DNA from: JBCBKL01 sp963922565
Lineage (GTDB): Bacteria > Pseudomonadota > Alphaproteobacteria > Rhodobacterales > Rhodobacteraceae
Length of the DNA stretch: 64,000 nt
Reading direction: 5' to 3'
Assembly (NCBI GenBank): GCA_963922565.1
Contig: CAWUIQ010000009.1
Span: forward strand, 1-64,000
Below, piece after piece: positions 42,808-51,182 of the stretch. Position 1 is the stretch's first letter, and the number at the start of each line of letters is the position of its first letter. The translations under genes and the position numbers were made by a program. The notes beneath the pieces are model-generated. The model made no database searches. It saw only the letters and a program-made list of their open reading frames with translations, and had not been told where the DNA came from.

Positions 42808-44117
42808 CCATGCTCGACACAGCCGACCTGAAGGGTGGCGCGGACCGGATGATGGCCCGCAAACGGACCGTAGCGATTGCCCTGCCTGCGCTGGTTCTGG
42901 CCTACCTCACCTACGTCTTTTTTGCCTTCAACGTTCCTGACCTGATCCAGCGGGCCAGCGGCGACAACGCCCGTGCCCTCGTGGCGGACACATACAGCCA
43001 CAAGGTTCACGTCGCCCGGGATAACCGATCCGGCGATATTCGCATTGCCATCGAGGGCGAAAACAAAGGGGCCTACCCGACTGGCGAAAGCCCCGATTGG
43101 GTCGAACTGGGGGACGAAACGACGGTGATCGACCTTGGCGATGGCCATGTGGTCACCTACGCACCCGACAACGTCGTGACGTATGACATCCCCGGCTATG
43201 GCCTGATCACCGCTCAGGTGCAGGGCGGGGTTCAGCAAACCTTCCCAACGGATGAGCTGCCAGAATGGATCAACTCTTCACGCAACCGGCTGGCCATCAC
43301 GACCGATGCAGGCCGCCTGACCGTGACCCGCAACCGGACCGAGGTCTTTCGCTACTTCGTCGGATGGGAGCTGTTCTTTTTCACGCTCGACAGCCCCTAT
43401 CACGGCATTGGCTTTGGCGAAGTCATCGGTCGCGCCTTTGGCGGTGAGGCCAGCGCGATACTGGATGACTTCTGGAACAACGCCATGTGGCGACACAAGG
43501 ATGTCGCCTGGGCGATCTTCGAGACGATCCTGATGGCATTCCTTGGGACGATGGGGGCCGCCATACTGGCGCTTCCACTCGCATTCCTTGCAGCCAAGAA
43601 CTTTGCCCCCCTGGCCGCCATACGGTTCGCGGCGCGACGGTTCTTTGACTTCGTGCGGGGCGTCGACGCCCTGATCTGGACGATTATACTCAGCCGCGCC
43701 TTTGGCCTTGGGCCTCTGACCGGGGCGCTGGCTATCCTGATCACGGACACCGGCAGCTTTGGCAAACTCTTTTCGGAAGCGCTGGAGAATGTGGACAGCA
43801 AGCAGATCGAAGGGGTCCAATCGACCGGGGCCAAGCCGGTGCAGCGCTACCGCTTTGGGGTAATCCCACAGATCACGCCCGTCCTGCTTAGTCAGGTGCT
43901 CTATTTCCTCGAATCCAACACGCGATCGGCGACGGTTGTCGGTGCGATCACGGGCGGCGGTATCGGGCTTTTGCTGACCCAGGCCATCATCACCCAAAAG
44001 GACTGGGAAGAGGTCACTTACTACATCCTCCTGATCGTGCTTATGGTGATCTTCATGGATTGGGTTTCCGGCATGCTGCGACGCCGCCTGATCCGAGGTG
44101 ACGAGAGCGGGCACTAG
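42804..44117 (+). CDS. phnE2: Phosphonate ABC transporter permease (second, with large periplasmic insert)
   Basis: This is the second permease subunit, 437 residues, well above the roughly 260-290 of a standard PhnE. After a first membrane helix (about 22-45) comes a soluble region of about 130 residues (46-175) that is rich in beta-strands and Asp/Gly (ADTYSHKVHV… TVIDLGDGHVVTYAP… DIPGYGLITAQVQGG). The permease core follows, with ESVQSTGAKP-type coupling loop EGVQSTGAKPVQRYRFGVIPQITP and TVVGAITGGGIGLLL. The insert may shape docking of PhnD. It is the last transporter gene of the unit. Confidence 0.92.
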   Translation: MTMLDTADLKGGADRMMARKRTVAIALPALVLAYLTYVFFAFNVPDLIQRASGDNARALVADTYSHKVHVARDNRSGDIRIAIEGENKGAYPTGESPDWVELGDETTVIDLGDGHVVTYAPDNVVTYDIPGYGLITAQVQGGVQQTFPTDELPEWINSSRNRLAITTDAGRLTVTRNRTEVFRYFVGWELFFFTLDSPYHGIGFGEVIGRAFGGEASAILDDFWNNAMWRHKDVAWAIFETILMAFLGTMGAAILALPLAFLAAKNFAPLAAIRFAARRFFDFVRGVDALIWTIILSRAFGLGPLTGALAILITDTGSFGKLFSEALENVDSKQIEGVQSTGAKPVQRYRFGVIPQITPVLLSQVLYFLESNTRSATVVGAITGGGIGLLLTQAIITQKDWEEVTYYILLIVLMVIFMDWVSGMLRRRLIRGDESGH

Positions 44118-44166
44118 CCCGGTCCCGACACGACTGCCAATAACAAACCTCGGACCCGCTCGACCA

Positions 44167-44826
44167 ATGCCCAGACTATCCGCCGACGAACCGCTGATCC
44201 ACACCGACTGCTTTGTCGAAAACTGCTCATTCGGGGCGTTTACCGAAGTTGGCCGCGGATCGGTCATTCTGAACTCGACCCTTGGGGATTATTCATACTG
44301 CTCCAGGCAATGCGATTTCGCAAACGCACGGATCGGCAAGTTCGCCAACATCGCATCCAACGTCCGGATCGGGGCCACTGACCACCCGATGGATAAGGCG
44401 TCGATGCATCATTTCCTCTATCGGTCAGCTTCTTATTGGGACGACATCGAGGATGACGCAGACTGGTTCGATGCCCGACGCGCCCGCATCGCGACCGTAG
44501 GCCACGATACATGGATCGGCCATGCCGCGATGATCAAACCAGAGGTCACAATCGGCAATGGCGCGGTCGTCGGCGCGGGCACGGTGGTGACAAAGGACGT
44601 GCCGCCTTACGCTGTGGTCGTTGGCAACCCGGGCAAGGTGATAAGGGTGCGCTTCGCCGACGCCATCATCGAACGGCTGGACGCCCTAGCCTGGTGGAAC
44701 TGGGACCACGATGCCCTGCGCGCTGCGCTGATGGATTTCCGGGCGCTCAAGGCGGAAGAGTTTCTTGAGAAGTACGAAACCCAGCCTATTCGGCAGCGAC
44801 CTGAACGGCGTGACCAATCTGGCTGA
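44167..44826 (+). CDS. Hexapeptide-repeat transferase of phosphonate clusters (DapH/DapD/GlmU-related)
   Basis: This is a left-handed beta-helix acyltransferase of 219 residues. Hexapeptide repeats are visible at 20-70 (NCSFGAFTEVGRGSVILNSTLGDYSYC) and 115-160 (HDTWIGHAAMIKPEVTIGNGAVVGAGTVVTKDVPPYAVVVGNPGKVI). It belongs to the phosphonate-metabolism hexapeptide transferase family often found with C-P lyase; acetylation of an aminophosphonate is the usual guess but is not proven. The ATG at 44167 is 49 bases after phnE2 and the frame runs into the convergent phnM-like gene by 41 bases. Confidence 0.82.
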   Translation: MPRLSADEPLIHTDCFVENCSFGAFTEVGRGSVILNSTLGDYSYCSRQCDFANARIGKFANIASNVRIGATDHPMDKASMHHFLYRSASYWDDIEDDADWFDARRARIATVGHDTWIGHAAMIKPEVTIGNGAVVGAGTVVTKDVPPYAVVVGNPGKVIRVRFADAIIERLDALAWWNWDHDALRAALMDFRALKAEEFLEKYETQPIRQRPERRDQSG

Positions 44827-45967
44827 CCCGTGCGGCCAGCTCGCCGCACAGATGGGTCCAACGCCCACCCGACATGGTCCCTTCAATCGCGCGCGTGGCT
44901 TCGTTCACGATGGTAAGGTCGGCCCTGCGGCCTTGTTCGATCACGCCCCGGTCGTTCATGCCCATGATACGCGCCGGGTTGGCCGAGATCATCATCCATG
45001 CGTCAGCAAGCGGCATGATCCCGCGATCTGACAGGGCAAAGGCAGCCTGAGACAGCGCGGGGTAATAATAGTCCGACACCAAGGCATCGCAGGCGCGATG
45101 TTCGATCAGTATCTCGGCGGAAACGTTGCCCGATTGGCTGGCGCCACGCACGACGTTGGGGGCACCCATGAGAATGGGATCCTCCCACGTCCGAGCCACC
45201 ACGGCGGCCCCCATCGATGTCGGAAACTCGCAAATCTTGGCGCCGATCATCGAAAACCGTTCGCGTGTCGCGCCATCCGGATCGTCATGGCTGCCGTACC
45301 GCACGCCCATCCGGTCAAACGCGGTCGCGAGGTTGCACAAGTACCGGGGGACCTCTTTCTCACGTGCCTTGCAGCTTTGAACGAGATCCATGTGCTCTTG
45401 CGGTGATCGACCGGCCTTGTTGGCCCATAGACGCAGCGAGTCCGGATCCTTGATCGACAGATCGACCGCTTCGGACAGGTGATCGTTGAACACCACATAG
45501 CTGACGCGATGGCGCTGAACCGTCTCGATCAGGCGTTCCTGCGTGTCCATAGTATGCGTTTCACACCGCAGCTGAACGCGAAGATCGGTCGCCATCTCGC
45601 TGCTGTACGATGCGTGGGCCTGAAGGAAATCCTCGGCATAGTCGGGGCCGCGCAAGCCGCCCTCCCACGACCAGCTTTGCGCCATCCAGGCCGTCGTCAC
45701 GCCGTTTGCGGCAGCGTCCCGGTCGGTCGCGATCAACCCGGTCCGCATCGGGAACGGCGCCGTCGGACGCGGCGCCATATGCCGTTCGAACGCGTCACCG
45801 TGCAGATCGACGATGCCCGGGAGAACAAGATAACCGCTCAGATCGACCGCTGGCAGCGACCCATCAGTCAACACACCGCTCTCAACGCACAGTTGAGCGT
45901 CGGCGAATGCTGTGCCGTATAGAACGCGCGCACCAACGATGCGCAGTCTGGTTGAGCTTGCGGACAT
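44786..45967 (-). CDS. PhnM-like amidohydrolase paralogue
   Basis: This is a 393-residue amidohydrolase of the PhnM group (alpha-D-ribose 1-methylphosphonate 5-triphosphate diphosphatase). Metal-site segments are VDLHGDAFERHMAP, the central SHDDPDGATRERF and GAPNVVRGASQSGNVSA followed by SDYYYPALSQAAF. It differs strongly from the second phnM copy in this window (53102-54244). It lies behind phnF on the minus strand with 79 bases between, and its 3' end overlaps the hexapeptide gene. A different triphosphate substrate, or redundant function, is possible. Confidence 0.82.
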   Translation of the reverse strand: MSASSTRLRIVGARVLYGTAFADAQLCVESGVLTDGSLPAVDLSGYLVLPGIVDLHGDAFERHMAPRPTAPFPMRTGLIATDRDAAANGVTTAWMAQSWSWEGGLRGPDYAEDFLQAHASYSSEMATDLRVQLRCETHTMDTQERLIETVQRHRVSYVVFNDHLSEAVDLSIKDPDSLRLWANKAGRSPQEHMDLVQSCKAREKEVPRYLCNLATAFDRMGVRYGSHDDPDGATRERFSMIGAKICEFPTSMGAAVVARTWEDPILMGAPNVVRGASQSGNVSAEILIEHRACDALVSDYYYPALSQAAFALSDRGIMPLADAWMMISANPARIMGMNDRGVIEQGRRADLTIVNEATRAIEGTMSGGRWTHLCGELAARVSQIGHAVQVAAE

Positions 45968-46046
45968 ATCTCTGCTCTGTGCACCGGTTTTCTGGTGTTA
46001 ATAGCCTGTGGATATGTCGGCTGCGTGACATTCCCGTAAAAAGTGA

Positions 46047-46757
46047 TCACGGATCCGATAGGGTGAGCGTAACGCGATCACCGGCAAACCAGGTATGCCC
46101 GTACTGTATCGGGGTACCGTCTGGCGCGACTTCGACGGAAACGGTCCGCAGGATGGGGTCGCCTTCCCGGATCTGCAAATGCAAAGCCTGGGTTGGTGTC
46201 GCCCGCTTGGCCGTCAGCCGGGTCGACGACCGCGTGTAGTCCGAGATCCCCGCTCTGGCGAAAGCCTCGGTAACGGAACCCGTCTCGGTCAGATCAACGA
46301 GGAAGTCTGGGAATGCCTTGGCGGGATATGCACCGCGAAAAATCGCAATAGGCTGTCCGTCGGCCAGGCTCAAACCCTCCTGAACATGGACGAGCGCTCC
46401 CTCGTCCAGGTGCAGGGCATCCGCCTCATCGGAATTCGCTCGCCGGGTTTCGCTTGTCAGGATCTCACGTGCCGGTGTTCGTCCCGCGGCGCGGAGGTTC
46501 TGGTGGTAGCGCACCCGGCGACCAATGGGATACTCGGTTGGGTTGAGGGCGACGAATACCCCCGCACCTCGGCGGGAATGAACGACGCCGTCATCAGCCA
46601 AGGCTCCAAGGGCATGACGGACGGTATGACGATTGACGCCAAAGCGGGATGCAAGCTGTGCCTCGGTCGGCAGCTTGTCTCCCGCCTTGTATTGCCCTGC
46701 TGCGATCTCATCGGAAAGCGTCGCGGCAATCGATTTCCAGATTAGTGTACGCGGCAT
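46047..46757 (-). CDS. phnF: GntR/HutC-family phosphonate regulator
   Basis: This is a 236-residue repressor. The N-terminal winged helix contains LPTEAQLASRFGVNRHTVRHALGALADDGVVHSRRG (about 29-64). The C-terminal UTRA ligand domain (about 85-230) includes ALVHVQEGLSLADGQPIAIF and the terminal IQYGHTWFAGDRVTL typical of HutC-type regulators. It is divergent from phnG and next to a PhoB-like box. It probably senses a phosphonate or sugar-phosphonate intermediate and controls phnG-N, itself and the adjoining phnM-like gene. Confidence 0.9.
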   Translation of the reverse strand: MPRTLIWKSIAATLSDEIAAGQYKAGDKLPTEAQLASRFGVNRHTVRHALGALADDGVVHSRRGAGVFVALNPTEYPIGRRVRYHQNLRAAGRTPAREILTSETRRANSDEADALHLDEGALVHVQEGLSLADGQPIAIFRGAYPAKAFPDFLVDLTETGSVTEAFARAGISDYTRSSTRLTAKRATPTQALHLQIREGDPILRTVSVEVAPDGTPIQYGHTWFAGDRVTLTLSDP

Positions 46758-46775
46758 CCGTCATGAAACTTTCAC
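46758..46775 (+). promoter_or_regulatory. PhoB box before phnG
   Basis: CCGTCAT-gaaa-CTTTCAC is an 18-base match to the PhoB direct repeat, directed toward phnG (ATG 86 bases downstream) and beginning one base upstream of the phnF start codon. A third half-like TGCGACC follows at the same spacing. Confidence 0.68.
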
Positions 46776-46818
46776 GAAATGCGACCTTGCTCGTGGGGCC
46801 GCGGACCTCTATGATTTG

Positions 46819-46832
46819 TCTAGTTGTATAGA
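46819..46832. promoter_or_regulatory. Possible PhnF operator
   Basis: TCTAGTTGTATAGA is an imperfect inverted repeat with TCTA/TAGA arms, inside the phnF-phnG space and 28 bases before phnG. Further TTGTC and GACAA blocks flank it. The match to a HutC-type site is weak and assignment rests on position. Confidence 0.4.
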
Positions 46833-46860
46833 TGAATCGACAAGTCCGCAAGGTGTCTAG

Positions 46861-47316
46861 ATGGATCAATTGACCCCGGATCAGAAGGCGCGAAAGGGTT
46901 GGCTTTCGCTGCTCGCAAAGTCGGATGCCGACCTGCTTGCCAGTCTTTGGGCAGAGTTGGATATGAACCCCGCAGTCGAAACGCTCCGACAGCCCGAAAT
47001 CGGCAGCGTCCTCGTGCGCGGACGGACCGGTGCAACAGGCTCGGCTTTCAATCTGGGCGAAATGACCGTCACCCGGGCATCGATCCGTCTTTCCACCGGC
47101 GAGGTCGGGCACGGCTATGTCCAGGGACGCAACCGCGATCACGCCAAGCTTGTCGCGACAATCGACGCTCTGCTTCAGACCGATGCCAATCAGCGCATCC
47201 AAGATGCGGTGCTGACCCCACTCTCGGACTCCCGCACGACCGCGAGACGCCAGCGTGCGGCCAAGGCCGACAAGACGCGGGTCGAATTCTTTACCATGGC
47301 GCGAGGAGACGACTGA
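46861..47316 (+). CDS. phnG: Phosphonate C-P lyase core subunit PhnG
   Basis: This is a subunit of the PhnGHIJ C-P lyase core complex. With PhnI, PhnH and PhnL it forms alpha-D-ribose 1-methylphosphonate 5-triphosphate from ATP and methylphosphonate. It has 151 residues with QKARKGWLSLLAKSDADLL, PEIGSVLVRGRTGATGSAFNLGEMTVTRASIRL and GHGYVQGRNRDHAKLVATIDALLQ, all typical of PhnG. The ATG at 46861 follows AAGGTGTCTAG. The stop overlaps the phnH ATG by one base. Confidence 0.94.
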   Translation: MDQLTPDQKARKGWLSLLAKSDADLLASLWAELDMNPAVETLRQPEIGSVLVRGRTGATGSAFNLGEMTVTRASIRLSTGEVGHGYVQGRNRDHAKLVATIDALLQTDANQRIQDAVLTPLSDSRTTARRQRAAKADKTRVEFFTMARGDD

Positions 47317-47900
47317 TGGATCAGGTGGCTTTGGACGGCGGCTTTCAGGACACCGCACGCGAAGCAGCGGTCGCCTTCCGTCGGATCATGAACGCGATGG
47401 CGCGGCCCGGCCGGATCGAAACCATTGATGCGGTGAACCCGCCCCCTCCGCTATCGCCAGCGGCGGGTGCCGTCATCTTGACATTGTGCGATCGCGAAAC
47501 GGGCATTCATCTCGGCCCCAGTCATGAAAACAGTGCCATCCGCGATTGGGTGACGTTCCATACCGGCGCGCCCTTCGTCGATGCCGAGGTTGCCGATTTT
47601 GTCATTGGCGACCGGCCGTCGCTCGACCTTGCGCGGCTGCCGATTGGCACACCCGAATACCCTGACAGATCGGCAACCGTGATCGTCGAGATGCAGGATA
47701 TCACCAACAATGGCCCGCGCCTGACCGGACCTGGCATTCAGAATGAAACGTTCCTGAACCTGCCCGAGGTCGAGCCTTTCGTTCGCAACCGCGCGCTGTT
47801 TCCGCTGGGTCTCGATTTCATCTTTACCGCTGGGCCAACGCTGGCTGCCCTGCCGCGCAGCACGATCATTGGTGCTGCCAAGCTGGAGGATACGCACTAA
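47316..47900 (+). CDS. phnH: Phosphonate C-P lyase core subunit PhnH
   Basis: This core-complex subunit has 194 residues, the family length. It has GGFQDTAREAAVAFRRIMNAMARPG at the start, AAVILTL-like AGAVILTLCDRETGIHL, GTPEYPDRSATVIVEM and the end GLDFIFTAGPTLAALPRST. The fold is related to PLP transferases, but without the cofactor lysine. The start ATG at 47316 overlaps the phnG stop (TGATG) and the stop overlaps the phnI start (TAATG), showing translational coupling along the unit. Confidence 0.94.
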   Translation: MDQVALDGGFQDTAREAAVAFRRIMNAMARPGRIETIDAVNPPPPLSPAAGAVILTLCDRETGIHLGPSHENSAIRDWVTFHTGAPFVDAEVADFVIGDRPSLDLARLPIGTPEYPDRSATVIVEMQDITNNGPRLTGPGIQNETFLNLPEVEPFVRNRALFPLGLDFIFTAGPTLAALPRSTIIGAAKLEDTH

Positions 47901-49003
47901 TGTATGTCGCGGTCAAAGGTGGAGAGCGGGCGATCGACGCCGCCCATGATTGGCTCGCCGAAGAGCGGCGTGGCGACCTGAGCATTGCTGAACTGAGCCT
48001 CGACCAGATCAAGGAACAACTGGCACTCGCGGTTAACCGCGTGATGGCTGAGGGCTCGCTTTATGATCGGGACCTCGCGGCGCTCGCGATCAAGCAGTCG
48101 CGGGGCGATCTGATCGAAGCGATCTTTTTGATCCGGGCCTATCGCACCACCCTTCCGCGCTTTGGGGGCTCAAAACCGATTGAGACCAAGCACATGGATT
48201 GCGACCGCCGCATTTCCGCGACCTTCAAGGATGCACCCGGCGGTCAGGTACTGGGCCCTACCTTTGACTACACGCACCGACTGCTTGATTTCGCGCTGGA
48301 GGCGGAAGGCCTGACCGCTAATCCGGTCGAGCACGCAGAAATCAATCCGGATGACAAACCGCATATCATGTCATTTCTCGACAATGAGGGATTGGTGCAG
48401 GTCGAAGAGGATCGTGACGAAACCCCACCCGACCTGACACGCACGCCGCTGGAGTTACCGGCCGAACGGCCATTGCGGCTGCAGGCGCTGGCACGCGGCG
48501 ACGAAGGTTTCATTCTTTCGATGGCCTATTCCACGCAGCGCGGCTTTGGTCGGACACACGCCTTTGTTGGCGAATTGCGGATCGGGACGGTCGACGTGGA
48601 AATGGACATCCCCGAATTGGGCTTCGCCATCGAAATCGGCGAGATTGAGGTAACCGAATGCGAAACGGTGAACCAATTCACCGGCTCTAAAACTGAACCA
48701 CCCCAGTTTACGCGCGGCTACGGCCTAGTTTTTGGCATGTCCGAACGCAAGGCGATATCGATGTCACTTGTCGATCGCGCGTTGCGCTGGAAAGAGTTGG
48801 GCGAAGACGACGTCGGCGCACCTGCCCAGAACGAAGAATTCGTCCTCTATCACGCCGACAATATTCAGGCGACCGGCTTTCTTGAGCATATTAAGTTGCC
48901 CCACTACGTCGATTTCCAATCCGAACTGGAATTGATCCGAAAGCTTAGACGCGAAGCCCTTTCGGGGCAGTCGGCGAATACCCCGCAGGAGGCCGCGGAA
49001 TGA
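47900..49003 (+). CDS. phnI: C-P lyase nucleosidase subunit PhnI
   Basis: This is the purine-nucleosidase-like subunit that displaces adenine from ATP with methylphosphonate. It has 367 residues. Characteristic segments are MYVAVKGGERAIDAAHDWLAEERRGD, QIKEQLALAVNRVMAEGSLYDRDLAALAIKQSRGDLIEAIFLIRAYRTTLPRF and the C-terminal FVLYHADNIQATGFLEHIKLPHYVDFQSEL. The downstream gap to phnJ is unusually long (206 bases), while the upstream overlap with phnH is one base. Confidence 0.95.
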   Translation: MYVAVKGGERAIDAAHDWLAEERRGDLSIAELSLDQIKEQLALAVNRVMAEGSLYDRDLAALAIKQSRGDLIEAIFLIRAYRTTLPRFGGSKPIETKHMDCDRRISATFKDAPGGQVLGPTFDYTHRLLDFALEAEGLTANPVEHAEINPDDKPHIMSFLDNEGLVQVEEDRDETPPDLTRTPLELPAERPLRLQALARGDEGFILSMAYSTQRGFGRTHAFVGELRIGTVDVEMDIPELGFAIEIGEIEVTECETVNQFTGSKTEPPQFTRGYGLVFGMSERKAISMSLVDRALRWKELGEDDVGAPAQNEEFVLYHADNIQATGFLEHIKLPHYVDFQSELELIRKLRREALSGQSANTPQEAAE

Positions 49004-49019
49004 TGTATTTGGAGGTTAA

Positions 49020-49163
49020 TCAGAAAAGCTGCGGCACCACGCTTGCCAACAGAATCCCGGATGCAAAGCCAATTATCCAGCTGCGGCGAACCCGGGTTTC
49101 AAGCGCGCGTTCCAGATCTGCCTGCCGGGGAATTTCAAGGATCATTTCAGTACTCAGTTCCAT
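49020..49163 (-). CDS. Possible 47-residue antisense small membrane protein
   Basis: An open frame on the minus strand inside the phnI-phnJ gap encodes a charged helix (LSTEMILEIPRQADLERALE) followed by one hydrophobic segment (SWIIGFASGILLASVVPQLF). Such an amphipathic-plus-TM layout is protein-like and would be surprising by chance. Ribosome site evidence is weak (GGTGGG, 13 bases before the ATG). It would be transcribed against the operon. Confidence 0.35.
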   Translation of the reverse strand: MELSTEMILEIPRQADLERALETRVRRSWIIGFASGILLASVVPQLF

Positions 49164-49209
49164 TAACCATTTAACCCACCGTAACGCAACCTAAAGGCGA
49201 TTGTAAACC

Positions 49210-50076
49210 ATGCAATACAACTTTGCATACTTGGACGAACAAACCAAACGGATGATTCGGCGGGCGCTTCTTAAAGGTTTAGCCATTCCTGGTTACCAAG
49301 TTCCTTTCTCCAGCCGCGAAATGCCGATGCCTTATGGTTGGGGAACGGGTGGTGTGCAGGTTTCAGCGGCGGTTCTGACGCCGGATGACACACTCAAAGT
49401 GATCGACCAAGGTGCGGATGACACAACGAACGCCGTCTCGATCCGCCGGTTTTTCGAAAAGACGGCCGAGGTTTCGACGACCGAAGCAACAGATAAAGCA
49501 ACGGTGATCCAGACCCGGCACCGCATACCGGAAGAGGAACTGACAGAGGATCAGATCCTCGTCTATCAGGTTCCCATCCCCGAACCCCTCCGCTTTCTTG
49601 AACCGTCCGAAATAGAGACACGCAAGATGCATGCGCTCGAAGATTACGGACTAATGCACGTGAAACTCTACGAAGACATCAGCCGCCATGGCACGATCTC
49701 GACCGCCTATGCGTATCCCGTTAAAGTTGAAGACCGCTATGTGATGGACCCTTCCCCGATCCCGAAATTCGACAATCCAAAAATGGAAATGGCGGCTATT
49801 CAGCTTTTTGGTGCAGGGCGTGAACAAAGGATCTATGCGCTGCCGCCCTACACCAAGGTCGTCAGTCTCGATTTCGAAGATTACCCATTCGACCCGTCAA
49901 AGGCCGATCATCCCTGCGCCCTATGCGGGGCCGAAGACAGCTATCTAGACGAATTGATCGTCGATGATAGCGGCAAGCGGATGTTTCTGTGTTCGGACTC
50001 GGATTACTGCCGCCAACGGCGCGAAGCCGGACATGTTGGCTCAGAGGGCGTGCCATATGAGGAGGGTGCAGCGTGA
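49210..50076 (+). CDS. phnJ: C-P lyase radical SAM enzyme PhnJ
   Basis: This is the enzyme that cleaves the C-P bond of alpha-D-ribose 1-methylphosphonate 5-phosphate to methane and 5-phospho-ribosyl 1,2-cyclic phosphate. It has 288 residues. Cys236, 239 and 261 match the iron-sulphur ligands and Cys267 the catalytic thiyl position, with the same spacing (3, 22, 6) as in the E. coli enzyme. GYQVPFSSREMPMPYGWGTGG lies near the N-terminus. No clear ribosome site precedes the ATG at 49210 beyond AAAGGCG. Confidence 0.96.
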   Translation: MQYNFAYLDEQTKRMIRRALLKGLAIPGYQVPFSSREMPMPYGWGTGGVQVSAAVLTPDDTLKVIDQGADDTTNAVSIRRFFEKTAEVSTTEATDKATVIQTRHRIPEEELTEDQILVYQVPIPEPLRFLEPSEIETRKMHALEDYGLMHVKLYEDISRHGTISTAYAYPVKVEDRYVMDPSPIPKFDNPKMEMAAIQLFGAGREQRIYALPPYTKVVSLDFEDYPFDPSKADHPCALCGAEDSYLDELIVDDSGKRMFLCSDSDYCRQRREAGHVGSEGVPYEEGAA

Positions 50077-50411
50077 TCAACCAGCTTCGCATCTACGATG
50101 TTCCACCAGATAATCGCGGGCCGTTTCTTGACCGGTTCCGTGATCATGCGGCGCGGATCATGCGCAGATATGGCTTTCGCATTCTGGCGATGTGGACAAA
50201 CGAAACGGAAGGCCGCTTTCGCTTTGTCTACCTCCTCGTCTGGGAAGCTCAGTCCGAGATGAAGAATAAATGGGACGCGTTCATGGCAGATGCCGAATGG
50301 AGCGAAATCAAAGCTGAAACAGCCGCGGAACATGGCCAATTTGTTCTTGGGATCGAGGATCTTTTTCTAGAACCAACCGATTTTTCCGCGCCACTAGGAG
50401 CAACCGGATGA
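50073..50411 (+). CDS. NIPSNAP-like protein between phnJ and phnK
   Basis: This is a 112-residue ferredoxin-like alpha+beta protein of the NIPSNAP/dimeric alpha-beta-barrel type (MINQLRIYDVPPDNRGPFLDRFRDHAARIMRRYGFRIL… FVYLLVWEAQSEMKNKWDAFM). It is coupled to phnJ (4-base overlap) and to phnK (4-base overlap), the strongest possible operon evidence. It is not a member of the standard C-P lyase set; possible roles are removal of a toxic product or support of PhnJ, but nothing in the sequence proves this. Confidence 0.8.
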   Translation: MINQLRIYDVPPDNRGPFLDRFRDHAARIMRRYGFRILAMWTNETEGRFRFVYLLVWEAQSEMKNKWDAFMADAEWSEIKAETAAEHGQFVLGIEDLFLEPTDFSAPLGATG

Positions 50412-51178
50412 CCCCCTTGCTTCAAGTCAAAGATGTATCGAAATACTACGGCCCGCGTGTCGGATGCGCCGAGGTATCGTTCGATCTCTGGCCCGGCGAA
50501 GTCATGGGTATCGTCGGCGAAAGCGGATCCGGCAAATCGACGCTCCTGAACTGCCTCGCCGGACATCTTCCACCCGACGCCGGTGCTGTCCTCTTCGACA
50601 CCAAGACAGATGGCCTGCGCGACACGGTTACGATGTCGGAACCGGAACGGCGGATGCTGTCGCGGACGGATTGGGCATTCGTTCACCAGAACCCCCGCGA
50701 CGGTTTGCGGATGAATGTCAGCGCTGGCGGCAATGTGGGTGAGCGGCTGATGGCGGTTGGCGCCCGGCACTATGGCGACATTCGCGGCAAGGCCACCGAC
50801 TGGCTGGGCCGCGTCGAAATCGCGTCGGATCGGATCGACGACAGACCACGCCAATTCTCGGGCGGGATGCAGCAACGGCTGCAAATTGCCCGCAACCTCG
50901 TCACGGGCCCGCGCCTTGTCTTCATGGACGAACCGACGGGCGGGCTTGATGTGTCGGTTCAGGCGCGCCTGCTTGATCTCTTGCGGGGGCTCGTGCGGCA
51001 AATGGGGCTCAGCGCCATAATCGTGACCCACGATCTGGCCGTGGTCCGCCTGCTTGCCGATCGGCTGATGGTGATGAAAGACGGAAATGTCGTCGAAACC
51101 GGCCTGACCGATCAGGTACTGGACGATCCGCAGCACGCCTATACCCAACTTCTCGTTTCATCCGTTTTGCAGGTCTGA
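50408..51178 (+). CDS. phnK: C-P lyase ABC-type ATPase PhnK
   Basis: This is an ABC protein of 256 residues that binds the C-P lyase core at PhnJ. The P-loop is GESGSGKST (37-45), the Q-loop VHQNPRDGLRMNVSAGGN, the signature FSGGMQQRLQIARNL and Walker B LVFMDEPTGGLDVSVQ. It is more like an oligopeptide-transporter ATPase than PhnC. The start overlaps the NIPSNAP-like gene by 4 bases; four bases separate it from phnL. Confidence 0.94.
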   Translation: MTPLLQVKDVSKYYGPRVGCAEVSFDLWPGEVMGIVGESGSGKSTLLNCLAGHLPPDAGAVLFDTKTDGLRDTVTMSEPERRMLSRTDWAFVHQNPRDGLRMNVSAGGNVGERLMAVGARHYGDIRGKATDWLGRVEIASDRIDDRPRQFSGGMQQRLQIARNLVTGPRLVFMDEPTGGLDVSVQARLLDLLRGLVRQMGLSAIIVTHDLAVVRLLADRLMVMKDGNVVETGLTDQVLDDPQHAYTQLLVSSVLQV

Positions 51179-51182
51179 TCCC

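Noticed and set aside
49000..49194. Plus-strand 64-codon frame between phnI and phnJ
   Set aside because: It has a Ser/Arg-rich, shadow-like composition and starts before the phnI stop. The minus-strand frame in the same place is more protein-like.
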